A stretch of DNA of 64,000 nt, taken from the NCBI GenBank assembly GCA_051881435.1, contig JBJEPW010000009.1, positions 93,990-157,989 on the forward strand, read 5' to 3'. The position numbers and the translations under genes are program-made. Positions 9,708 through 17,633 of this stretch are shown in pieces. Below the pieces are notes generated by a model. That model was not told where the DNA came from and made no database searches. It saw nothing but the letters and a program-made list of their open reading frames with translations. The stretch's first letter is position 1. Each line of letters starts with the position of its first letter. The DNA is from Fimenecus sp051881435 (GTDB lineage Bacteria; Bacillota; Clostridia; Oscillospirales; Acutalibacteraceae).

Positions 9708-9730
9708 CAAGGGGACAAAATGCCCCCTTG
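9708..9730 (-). promoter_or_regulatory. Intercistronic hairpin between the lipoprotein and ATPase genes
   Basis: The arms CAAGGGG and CCCCTTG flank a 9-base loop. No long T run follows, so it is more likely an RNA-stabilising or attenuating hairpin than a full terminator. It would keep lipoprotein mRNA more abundant than downstream ABC mRNA. Confidence 0.6.
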
Positions 9731-9761
9731 CATTTATTTTGCCGACTAAATCGGATTTATA

Positions 9762-11057
9762 TTACGATTTACCGAAATCAGTGTTAAGGTTCTCAACACC
9801 GTCAATGATGATGTCAAAGTAAGGAGCTGAACGGAAGTCTTTTGCGTTGGACTCATCAAAGTAACCGTCATGGATAACATTTGTTTCGCCCTTAAAGTCA
9901 CCGTCAACATCTGCAAGATACTCAGTCAGATTCTTGCCCTCAACTGTGAATTTGCTTGTGTCAAATACATGGAGTGTGCCTGCCTTGAACTCCTCAGCAG
10001 CCTTGTTGAGAGCCTCAACAGTGCCTTCTGCACAAGCGTCAAGGTTAACACCGGAAACTACAACAGAGTTTGTAGCGATTGTTCCTGTCCAGTCTGTATC
10101 AATAGCTTCGCCCTTAACTGTCTGCTCAATAATGTACTGGAAGTAAGGAGCCCAGTTAATAGCGGATGAAACGATGAAGGTGTTTTCACCTGCTGAATAT
10201 GTTGAACCGTTATAGGAAACATTAGGAACACCTGCAAGCTCACAAGCTGTGGGAGCACCGAGTGAGTCAGCATGCTGGCTGATAAGAACACACTTATCCT
10301 TTTCAATGAGTGCAGTAGCAGCTTCCTGCTCTTTTGCCTGATCATACCAAGAGCCTGTGTAACGAACCTTCATTGTAGCTGTCGGGCAAACCGAACGAGC
10401 GCCAAGGAAGAAAGATGTCATACCGGAAATAACTTCTGCGTATGTGAATGCGCCAACATAACCGATAATAGCCTGTTCAGCGGTGATTTTTCCGTCTTTA
10501 ATCATTTCGTTAAGCTTCATACCTGCTGCAATACCTGCAAGATAACGACCTTCATAGATAGCTGCAAATGCATTGTGGAAGTTAGGAATACCTGCTGTCT
10601 TTGATGAAGTACCTGTTGCATGGCAGAACTGAACATTGGGGAACTCCTGAGCAGCCTGTTTCATGAATGATTCATGGCCGAAGCTGTCAGCAAAGATTAC
10701 AGAGCAACCCTTGTTCTTTGCAAGGTCAACAGCGGCGTCATAGCAGCTTGTGTCTTCACCGATGTTCTTTACGATAATAACCTGCTCGTCTTTGAGACCC
10801 ATACCTGCGGCAGCGGATTTAAGACCGTTGATGAAGTTGCTGTCATAAGTTGAGTTTTCATCATGAAGGCAAATGAGACCGATTTTGAATGTATCCGGAA
10901 CGGTAACATCTGACTTAATCTCATTACGCGCAATAATATCAGCGCTTTCGCCTTTTTTCTCATTAGCTGTTCCGCCATTTTTACCACAAGCGGCAAAAAC
11001 AGTAGCAATCATAACGACTGCCAAAACAACTGCAAGAATCTTCTTAAAGTTTTTCAT
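9762..11057 (-). CDS. nupN: BMP family nucleoside-binding lipoprotein (NupN-like)
   Basis: A 431-residue secreted lipoprotein. The signal peptide ends in the lipobox VFAAC, with the lipidated cysteine at residue 24, followed by a Gly/Lys/Glu linker. The mature part is a Bmp/Med-type periplasmic-binding fold with FKIGLICLHDENSTYDSNF and the central IIGYVGAFTYAEVISGM. It would capture purine nucleosides at the outer membrane face and deliver them to the adjacent permeases. GGAG precedes the ATG at ideal spacing. It is the second gene of the operon, 51 bases after xpt. Confidence 0.92.
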   Translation of the reverse strand: MKNFKKILAVVLAVVMIATVFAACGKNGGTANEKKGESADIIARNEIKSDVTVPDTFKIGLICLHDENSTYDSNFINGLKSAAAGMGLKDEQVIIVKNIGEDTSCYDAAVDLAKNKGCSVIFADSFGHESFMKQAAQEFPNVQFCHATGTSSKTAGIPNFHNAFAAIYEGRYLAGIAAGMKLNEMIKDGKITAEQAIIGYVGAFTYAEVISGMTSFFLGARSVCPTATMKVRYTGSWYDQAKEQEAATALIEKDKCVLISQHADSLGAPTACELAGVPNVSYNGSTYSAGENTFIVSSAINWAPYFQYIIEQTVKGEAIDTDWTGTIATNSVVVSGVNLDACAEGTVEALNKAAEEFKAGTLHVFDTSKFTVEGKNLTEYLADVDGDFKGETNVIHDGYFDESNAKDFRSAPYFDIIIDGVENLNTDFGKS

Positions 11058-11108
11058 GTGTTTTTCTCCTTTGTTTTTAATATTTTAACAGCAAACGCTG
11101 TTATAAAC

Positions 11109-11684
11109 TTATCTGAAAACTATTTCGCCCGTGGTATCATCCATTTTATCAATAATTGCCATGGATTCAACACGGATGCCTTGTGCTCTGAGCTTGTCTC
11201 CGCCGCCCTGAAAACCTTTTTCAATGGCAATGCCACAGCCTGCAAGCTTAGCACCTGCCTGATTAACAATGTCAATAAGACCGTTAAGGGCATTACCCTT
11301 GGCTAAAAAGTCGTCAACAATAAGAACAGTGTCGTCGCTTGAAAGAAAATCCTTTGAAACGATTATATCGTATACACATTGATGAGTAAAGGATTCTACC
11401 TGACTTTTATAAACATCGCCCTTAATGTTTATTGTTTTTGATTTCTTCGCAAAAAGCATGGGACAATCAAAAAACTGCGCCACCATACAGCCTACACCTA
11501 TACCCGAAGCCTCGATTGTAAGCACTTTTGTGATGTCACAGTCATTGTATAATCTTTTCAGTTCTTTACCGATGTCAGAGAGAAGCCCTACATCAAGCTG
11601 ATGGTTAAGGAAACTGTCAACCTTTAAAACATTTCCTTTGAAAACTTTGCCGTCTTTTAAAATACGTTCTTCTAATTTCCGCAT
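11109..11684 (-). CDS. xpt: Xanthine phosphoribosyltransferase
   Basis: A 191-residue type I phosphoribosyltransferase that converts xanthine and PRPP to XMP. The PRPP loop reads VLIVDDFLAKGNAL, and the N-terminus (MRKLEERILKDGKV, then LKVDSFLNHQLD) matches Xpt. The length is that of the family. The ATG at 11684 has GAGGG upstream; an extended ORF to 11744 runs through the promoter and is rejected. As first gene of an operon with a nucleoside importer it defines a purine salvage unit. I looked for a purine riboswitch in the leader and did not see one. Confidence 0.93.
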   Translation of the reverse strand: MRKLEERILKDGKVFKGNVLKVDSFLNHQLDVGLLSDIGKELKRLYNDCDITKVLTIEASGIGVGCMVAQFFDCPMLFAKKSKTINIKGDVYKSQVESFTHQCVYDIIVSKDFLSSDDTVLIVDDFLAKGNALNGLIDIVNQAGAKLAGCGIAIEKGFQGGGDKLRAQGIRVESMAIIDKMDDTTGEIVFR

Positions 11685-11715
11685 GTTTTTTCCCTCTGTC
11701 GTCAATATATTACTA

Positions 11716-11744
11716 ATTATAAGACAAAACGGAATAAAAAACAA
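11716..11744 (-). promoter_or_regulatory. Promoter of the xpt-nucleoside transporter operon
   Basis: On the minus strand TTGTTT (11739-11744) and TATAAT (11716-11721) are separated by exactly 17 bases, about 30 bases upstream of the xpt start. The leader is too short to hold a purine riboswitch. Confidence 0.7.
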
Positions 11745-11873
11745 TGTTTTTTAACTTGAATTTCGTGGAATTTTTCACAATTTATTTGTTAAAAATATAT
11801 AAAAAGAAGAAAAAGAAGCGCGAAATCAATTTGCTGATAAAATTCAGAAGAATTTAATTTATAGGAGGCTGTT

Positions 11874-13208
11874 ATGAAAAAGTTTTTATCAATTTTTATG
11901 GTGGTGTGTCTTTTTGCAACATATCTGTCCGCGTGTACAAAGGAGAGTACTCCGAATAACGGACCGGCAACCGTTCGTTTTTTGAACTTCAAGCCGGAGG
12001 TTGCGCAGGTATATGATGAAATTGCAAAAGCATATAAAGAGGAAACGGGTGTAAACCTCATAGTCGAAACCGCCGCAAGCGGAAACTATGAGCAAACGCT
12101 TACCGCCAAAATGGGAACGAAAGAGGCACCCACTCTGTTCCAGATTAACGGGCCTAAGGGCTACGCAAACTGGAAAGATTACTGTGCAGATTTATCGGGA
12201 ACTGAGCTTTATAAGCATCTCACGGATAAATCGCTGGCTGTTTCTTACGACGGCAAGGTTTACGGTATTCCTTATGTTGTTGAGGGTTACGGAATAATTT
12301 ATAACAAAGAGATTACCGATAAGTATTTTGCACTAGAAAGCAAAGCAACAGAATATAAATCAATGGACGAAATAAAGAGTTTTGCCGCATTGAAAGCAGT
12401 TGTTGAGGATATGCAGAAAAACGCTTCGGCTTTGGGAATTAAAGGCGTGTTTGCGTCAACATCTTTGAAAACAGGTGAGGATTGGCGCTGGCAAACTCAT
12501 CTGGCAAATATTCCCGTTTATTACGAATTTACAAAAAATAAAGTGGACCTTACAAGTGACGCAACTAATAAAATCTCATTTGAATATGCAGAAAATTTCA
12601 AAAACATCTTTGACCTTTATATAAATAATTCCACAACCGACAAAAAGGTACTCGGTTCAAAAATCGTTGATGAGTCTATGGCGGAATTCGCTTTGGGACA
12701 ATGTGCAATGGTGCAGAACGGCAACTGGGCATGGGGACAGATAAGCGATGTGAAAGGAAATAAGGTTAAAGCTGAAAATGTTAAGTATTTGCCGATTTAT
12801 ATGGGTGTAGAGGGAGAAGAAAAACAAGGACTCTGCATCGGTACCGAAAACTTCTTTGCAATAAATTCAAAGGCGTCACAGGAAGAACAAAAGGCGGCTG
12901 CCGATTTTATTTATTGGCTGTTTTCGAGTAAAACGGGTAAGGATTTTGTAATAAACAAGCTTGAACTTATTGCACCGTTTGATACTTTTTCAGAGGATGA
13001 ACGCCCGACAGACCCGCTGGCGCAGGAAGTAATCAAATGGATGAACAATGCAGAGGTAAATACAATACCTTGGAACTTTACCGTATTCCCCAGTCAGACC
13101 TTTAAAGATGATTTCGGCGCTGCTCTGCTTCAATATGCACAGGGAACAAAGTCATGGAATGATGTAAAAGAACTTGCTGTCAAGCGCTGGGAAAGCGAAA
13201 GTAAATAG
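11874..13208 (+). CDS. Maltodextrin-type extracellular solute-binding lipoprotein
   Basis: A 444-residue secreted lipoprotein with the lipobox YLSAC, Cys at residue 21. The mature protein is a family 1 solute-binding protein with PATVRFLNFKPEVAQVYDEI and a typical hinge segment around YGIPYVVEGYGIIYNKE. The downstream glucan-processing genes point to maltodextrins as ligand; that is inference from context. AGGAGGC lies 5-6 bases before the ATG. A strong hairpin at 13218-13251 follows, which fits the higher protein level normally needed for the binding protein. I could not identify a confident promoter in 11760-11860. Confidence 0.92.
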   Translation: MKKFLSIFMVVCLFATYLSACTKESTPNNGPATVRFLNFKPEVAQVYDEIAKAYKEETGVNLIVETAASGNYEQTLTAKMGTKEAPTLFQINGPKGYANWKDYCADLSGTELYKHLTDKSLAVSYDGKVYGIPYVVEGYGIIYNKEITDKYFALESKATEYKSMDEIKSFAALKAVVEDMQKNASALGIKGVFASTSLKTGEDWRWQTHLANIPVYYEFTKNKVDLTSDATNKISFEYAENFKNIFDLYINNSTTDKKVLGSKIVDESMAEFALGQCAMVQNGNWAWGQISDVKGNKVKAENVKYLPIYMGVEGEEKQGLCIGTENFFAINSKASQEEQKAAADFIYWLFSSKTGKDFVINKLELIAPFDTFSEDERPTDPLAQEVIKWMNNAEVNTIPWNFTVFPSQTFKDDFGAALLQYAQGTKSWNDVKELAVKRWESESK

Positions 13209-13217
13209 ATAAACTCT

Positions 13218-13251
13218 AATCGCCCCGCCGCCCGGTTTTGGCAGGGCGATT
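13218..13251 (+). promoter_or_regulatory. Intercistronic hairpin behind the binding-protein gene
   Basis: The arms AATCGCCC and GGGCGATT pair perfectly, with further inner pairing, between the binding-protein stop and the permease start. Only a short T tract follows, so partial termination or 3'-end protection of the binding-protein mRNA is the likely role. Confidence 0.65.
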
Positions 13252-13273
13252 ATGTCGCAAGAGGCGGTAATAT

Positions 13274-14119
13274 ATGGAAAAAAATATAAAAAAATATTTT
13301 CCTGTCTTTGTTTTGCCCACATTGGTTTCTTTTGTAACGGTTTTTCTTATTCCGTTTGTAATGGGAATATATTTGTCGTTTACAAAATTTACTACTGTTG
13401 ATAATGCAAAATGGACAGGCTTTGATAATTACATTAAAGCGTTTACGCAGGATGAAAATTTTATAAATGCCCTTTGGTTTACCGTAAAATTTACGGTCGT
13501 TTCCGTTATAACAATAAATTTCTTTGCTTTTTTGCTTGCTCTGTTATTAACAAGAGCTATTAAAGGAACATCTTTTTTCAGAACAGTGTTTTTTATGCCT
13601 AATTTAATAGGCGGAATTGTGTTGGGATATATTTGGAACCTGCTTATTAACGCAATCTTGGGAATAGTAGGTCTTGACATAACATATGACGCAAGATACG
13701 GCTTTTGGGGACTTGTGTTTTTAATGAATTGGCAACTGATAGGATATATGATGGTAATCTACATTGCAGGAATACAGAATATACCCCATGAGCTGAATGA
13801 GGCGGCAAGAATAGACGGTGCTTCATCATTTTCAATATTGAGAAATATAACAATTCCAATGGTAATGCCTTCAATAACTATTTGTCTGTTTTTAACCCTG
13901 ACAAATTCCTTTAAACTTTTTGACCAAAACCTTGCATTGACAGGCGGCGCCCCCGCAAGAGAAACCTCTATGCTTGCCCTTGATATTTTTAATACATTCT
14001 ACGGCAGAGTGGGCTGGCAAGGAGTCGGTCAGGCGAAAGCGGTTGTGTTCTTTATAATCGTTGCCGCAATAAGCTTTATTCAGTTAAAAATAACAAGCAG
14101 AAAAGAGGTTGAAAGCTGA
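13274..14119 (+). CDS. Sugar ABC transporter permease, MalF class
   Basis: A 281-residue protein with six predicted membrane spans and the EAA coupling loop ELNEAARIDGASSFSILRNI at about residues 173-192. Its length and position mark it as the first permease of a CUT1-family importer. Its stop overlaps the next gene start by one base. It takes the substrate bound by the upstream lipoprotein. Confidence 0.92.
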   Translation: MEKNIKKYFPVFVLPTLVSFVTVFLIPFVMGIYLSFTKFTTVDNAKWTGFDNYIKAFTQDENFINALWFTVKFTVVSVITINFFAFLLALLLTRAIKGTSFFRTVFFMPNLIGGIVLGYIWNLLINAILGIVGLDITYDARYGFWGLVFLMNWQLIGYMMVIYIAGIQNIPHELNEAARIDGASSFSILRNITIPMVMPSITICLFLTLTNSFKLFDQNLALTGGAPARETSMLALDIFNTFYGRVGWQGVGQAKAVVFFIIVAAISFIQLKITSRKEVES

Positions 14120-14958
14120 TGAATACCAAAAGGAAAACGGCAAATTCATTTTATTTCGCATTGCTTCTTTTACTTTCGGTTATTTTTTTGTTTCCGATAT
14201 ATCTTGTTCTGATGAACTCCTTTAAATCAAAATTCAACATTGTGGGCACTCCCTTTGAATTTCCCAACAGCGAAACATTTGTCGGGTTTGAAAACTATAT
14301 TAACGGAATAAACAGCTCGGGAATAATCGATGCATTTTTGCGAACAGCGTTTATAACTTTCGGCTCTGTAATTGCAATAATTATCTTTACATCAATGACG
14401 GCTTGGTATATCGTGCGCGTAAAAAGCAGATTTAATAAGGCAATATATTATCTCTTTCTGTTCAGCATGATAGTGCCTTTTCAAATGGTAATGTTTACAA
14501 TGACCGCTGTATGTATAAGGCTTAATTTGAATAATATATTCGGAATTATTCCCGTTTATCTCGGATTCGGCTCAGGATTGTCCGTGTTTATGTTCAGCGG
14601 CTTTGTAAAGGGTATGCCCCGTGAAATAGAGGAAGCGGCAATGATTGACGGTTGCAGTCCGTTGAAAACATTTTTTTTAGTTGTTTTCCCCATATTAAAG
14701 CCCACCGCAATAACTGTTGCAATTCTCAATGCAATGTGGATATGGAACGATTTCCTTTTACCGTATCTGCTTTTGGGAACAACCGATAAAACACTTTCCG
14801 TGGCAATTCAAATTGCAATGCAGGGCGCATACGGCTCAATAGATTGGGGCGGATTTATGGCAATGCTTGTATTGGCAATTATCCCCATAATAATTTTTTA
14901 TCTGATTTGTCAGAAATATATAATCAAAGGCGTTATTGACGGAGCTGTCAAGGGCTGA
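14119..14958 (+). CDS. Sugar ABC transporter permease, MalG class
   Basis: A 279-residue permease with six predicted spans and the EAA loop EIEEAAMIDGCSPLKTFFLV at about residues 170-190. The pore segment around NAMWIWNDFLLPYLLL is characteristic of CUT1 second permeases. Translation is coupled to the preceding gene by a one-base overlap. Confidence 0.92.
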   Translation: MNTKRKTANSFYFALLLLLSVIFLFPIYLVLMNSFKSKFNIVGTPFEFPNSETFVGFENYINGINSSGIIDAFLRTAFITFGSVIAIIIFTSMTAWYIVRVKSRFNKAIYYLFLFSMIVPFQMVMFTMTAVCIRLNLNNIFGIIPVYLGFGSGLSVFMFSGFVKGMPREIEEAAMIDGCSPLKTFFLVVFPILKPTAITVAILNAMWIWNDFLLPYLLLGTTDKTLSVAIQIAMQGAYGSIDWGGFMAMLVLAIIPIIIFYLICQKYIIKGVIDGAVKG

Positions 14959-14972
14959 GGAGGTAAGGAAAA

Positions 14973-16079
14973 ATGGCGTCAATCAGCTTGAAAAATATCA
15001 AAAAAACCTATGAAGACGGAATAACAGTTATTGATAACCTTAATCTTGAAATTAAAGACAAGGAATTTGTTATTCTTGTAGGTCCGTCAGGGTGCGGAAA
15101 ATCCACAACACTGCGAATGATAGCAGGCCTTGAAGAGATAACGGACGGTGAACTTTACATCGGCAGCCGTCTTGTAAATAATGTGTCACCGAAAGACCGT
15201 GATATAGCGATGGTCTTTCAAAGCTATGCTTTGTACCCTCATATGAGTGTATATAAAAATATGGCTTTCGGTCTTAAAAACAGAAAGGTTCCGAAAGATG
15301 AGATAGACAAAAAAGTCAAGGCGGCGGCAAAAATGCTTGATATTGAAAAATATCTGCACAGAAAGCCTCGGGCGCTTTCAGGCGGTCAGCGTCAGCGTGT
15401 TGCTCTGGGCAGAGCAATGGTGCGTGAGCCTGCCGTATTTTTGCTGGACGAGCCTCTATCAAACCTTGATGCAAAACTGAGAACTGAAATGCGAAGCCGT
15501 ATTTCCATGCTTCATAAAGAGCTTAAAACAACTTTCGTGTATGTTACTCACGACCAGACCGAAGCTATGACAATGGGCGACAGAATAGTTGTTATGAAAG
15601 ACGGAGTAATAATGCAGAACGATACTCCCCAAATGCTTTATAACCATCCGCAGAATATGTTTGTTGCAGGCTTTATAGGCTCTCCGCAGATGAATTTTAT
15701 TGAATGTACCGTGCGTCGGGATAAAAATGGCTTCCACGCTGTTTTTGAAGAATATGATTATCTTCTTCCCGAAAGAATGAACGGTCCGCTTTCCATATAT
15801 ACCGACAAAGAGGTGATTATGGGTATCCGCCCGGAGGATATGCACAGCGAAAGCTTCTATTTCAAACCGGACGGAACAAACACTGTAAATCTGTATGTGG
15901 ATATTGCGGAAATGACAGGCTCGGATTACTTTTTGTTCGGCACGGCAGGAAAAAAGAGAATTGTGGCAAAAACCTCTGCCGCAGAAGAAATAAAAAACGA
16001 TACCGTTTGCAAATTGGCAGTTGATATTGATAAAATCCATATATTTGATAAAATCAGCGAAAACCTTATATGTGATTGA
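14973..16079 (+). CDS. msmX: Sugar ABC transporter ATPase, MsmX/MalK/UgpC class
   Basis: A 368-residue ATPase with Walker A GPSGCGKSTTLRMIAG, signature ALSGGQRQRVALGRAM, Walker B VFLLDEPLSNLDAKL and the switch histidine in VTHDQTEAMTMGD. A C-terminal TOBE domain (about residues 235-368) carries MGIRPEDMH. In Gram-positives this class can energise several sugar importers; here it sits inside the operon, 14 bases after the permeases. GAGG lies upstream of the ATG. Confidence 0.93.
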   Translation: MASISLKNIKKTYEDGITVIDNLNLEIKDKEFVILVGPSGCGKSTTLRMIAGLEEITDGELYIGSRLVNNVSPKDRDIAMVFQSYALYPHMSVYKNMAFGLKNRKVPKDEIDKKVKAAAKMLDIEKYLHRKPRALSGGQRQRVALGRAMVREPAVFLLDEPLSNLDAKLRTEMRSRISMLHKELKTTFVYVTHDQTEAMTMGDRIVVMKDGVIMQNDTPQMLYNHPQNMFVAGFIGSPQMNFIECTVRRDKNGFHAVFEEYDYLLPERMNGPLSIYTDKEVIMGIRPEDMHSESFYFKPDGTNTVNLYVDIAEMTGSDYFLFGTAGKKRIVAKTSAAEEIKNDTVCKLAVDIDKIHIFDKISENLICD

Positions 16080-16104
16080 CATTTCGGCGGAAAAATAATA
16101 TATT
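16076..16104 (+). promoter_or_regulatory. Internal promoter ahead of malQ-phosphorylase
   Basis: TTGACA (16076-16081) and TATATT (16099-16104) are separated by 17 bases in the only sizeable gap of the operon. TTGACA overlaps the stop codon of the ATPase gene. It would allow glucan-processing enzymes to be made without the transporter. Confidence 0.6.
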
Positions 16105-16136
16105 TATTTTTAGATTTTGTATGGGTAAGTGATATT

Positions 16137-17633
16137 ATGAGAACAAGCGGAGTTTTAATGCATATTTCTTCTTTGCCGGGAAACACAGGCATCGGTACAC
16201 TTGGCAAAAATGCATATGAATTTGTGGACTTCTTAAAGGCGGCAGGGCAAAGCTATTGGCAGGTGTTGCCTTTGTGCCCCACGGGATATGGCGACTCGCC
16301 CTATCAGTCTTTTTCAACCTTTGCAGGTAATCCGTATTTTATTGATTTCGATTTGCTTTGCGACGAAGGACTTTTGAAAAAAGAGGACTACGAAAAGATT
16401 GATTGGGGAAAAAATCCCGAAAAGGTGGACTTCCCGAAACTTTTTGACAGTCGTTTTAAAGTGCTTTATAAGGCATTTGAAAAGTTCACAACAACCGATA
16501 ATAAGGATTATGCAACTTTTTGCCGCGATAACGAATGTTGGCTGAATGACTATGCGCTGTATATGGCGTTAAAGTATGAGAACAACGGCAAACCGTGGAC
16601 CGATTGGGAAAAATCAATTAAACTGCGCGAAAACACTTCATTAGAAAAAGCCGCAGAAAGGCTTAAAAATGAAGTTGAGTTTTGGAAAACCGTTCAGTTC
16701 TTTTTCTTTAAACAATGGTTTGCATTAAAAGAATATGCAAACAGCAACGGTATAAAAATCATCGGCGATATACCCATATATGTTGCAGGTGACAGCGCTG
16801 ATGTTTGGGCAAACCCTAAAAACTTTTTGCTTGACGGTGAATGTAACCCCACAGAGGTTGCAGGCTGTCCGCCTGACGCATTTACCGCTGACGGTCAGCT
16901 TTGGGGAAATCCTTTGTACGATTGGAATTATATGAAATCCGACGGTTACTCGTGGTGGAAAAGCCGTATAAAGCATATGTGCAGTTTGTGCGATGTGGTG
17001 CGCATCGACCATTTCAGGGGCTTTGAGTCGTTTTATGCTATCCCCGCCGGTGCGAAAACAGCTAAAATCGGCGAGTGGAGGAAAGGTCCGGGAATTGAAT
17101 TTTTCCGTGAAATTGAGCGTGATTTAGGCAAAATGAATTTAATAGCAGAGGATTTGGGCTTTTTAACTCCTGCTGTCAAAAAGATGTTGAGACAAAGCAA
17201 ATATCCCGGCATGAAGGTTTTGCAGTTTGCTTTTGACAGCGACGGCGATAACGATTACACACTGCATAATTTTACAAAGAATTCCGTTGCATACACAGGC
17301 ACCCACGATAATGATACAATTATCGGTTATATCAAAAAATCCCCAAGAAAAACGGTGAAAAGAGCAAAGGAATATCTCCGCCTTAACCGCCGTGAGGGCT
17401 ATAATTGGGGTATGATGAAGGCTGTCTGGTCAAGCAATTCCGATACAGCAATTGTCACAATGCAGGATTTGCTGGGGCTTGGCAGTGAGGCAAGAATGAA
17501 TTTTCCGTCAACCGTCAAGGATAATTGGCAGTGGCGGGCAAAGGAAGGCTATCTTTCGGACGAGCTTGCAGGCAAGGTCAGATACTATACACAGCTTTAC
17601 AAGAGATTGCCTGAAAAGAGAGGGAAAAAGTAA
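16137..17633 (+). CDS. malQ: 4-alpha-glucanotransferase (amylomaltase)
   Basis: A 498-residue GH77 enzyme that disproportionates maltodextrins, releasing glucose and longer chains for the phosphorylase. Family landmarks are PLCPTGYGDSPYQSFSTFAG, GDIPIYVAGDSADVW, VRIDHFRGFESF (nucleophile Asp), LIAEDLGFLTPAV (acid/base Glu) and YTGTHDNDT. The length is normal for bacterial MalQ. The stop codon overlaps the phosphorylase start by one base. Confidence 0.95.
   Translation: MRTSGVLMHISSLPGNTGIGTLGKNAYEFVDFLKAAGQSYWQVLPLCPTGYGDSPYQSFSTFAGNPYFIDFDLLCDEGLLKKEDYEKIDWGKNPEKVDFPKLFDSRFKVLYKAFEKFTTTDNKDYATFCRDNECWLNDYALYMALKYENNGKPWTDWEKSIKLRENTSLEKAAERLKNEVEFWKTVQFFFFKQWFALKEYANSNGIKIIGDIPIYVAGDSADVWANPKNFLLDGECNPTEVAGCPPDAFTADGQLWGNPLYDWNYMKSDGYSWWKSRIKHMCSLCDVVRIDHFRGFESFYAIPAGAKTAKIGEWRKGPGIEFFREIERDLGKMNLIAEDLGFLTPAVKKMLRQSKYPGMKVLQFAFDSDGDNDYTLHNFTKNSVAYTGTHDNDTIIGYIKKSPRKTVKRAKEYLRLNRREGYNWGMMKAVWSSNSDTAIVTMQDLLGLGSEARMNFPSTVKDNWQWRAKEGYLSDELAGKVRYYTQLYKRLPEKRGKK

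Noticed and set aside
11089..11104. AACAGC/GCTGTT hairpin between xpt and the lipoprotein gene
   Set aside because: The stem is short and no T run follows in the direction of transcription, so I did not call a terminator.
11685..11873. Purine riboswitch upstream of xpt
   Set aside because: The leader between the -10 box and xpt is only about 30 bases and lacks the aptamer core; only a promoter is visible.
15459..16082. 207-codon minus-strand ORF opposite the sugar ABC ATPase
   Set aside because: It is antisense to a clearly conserved ATPase and has no recognisable protein features or ribosome site.
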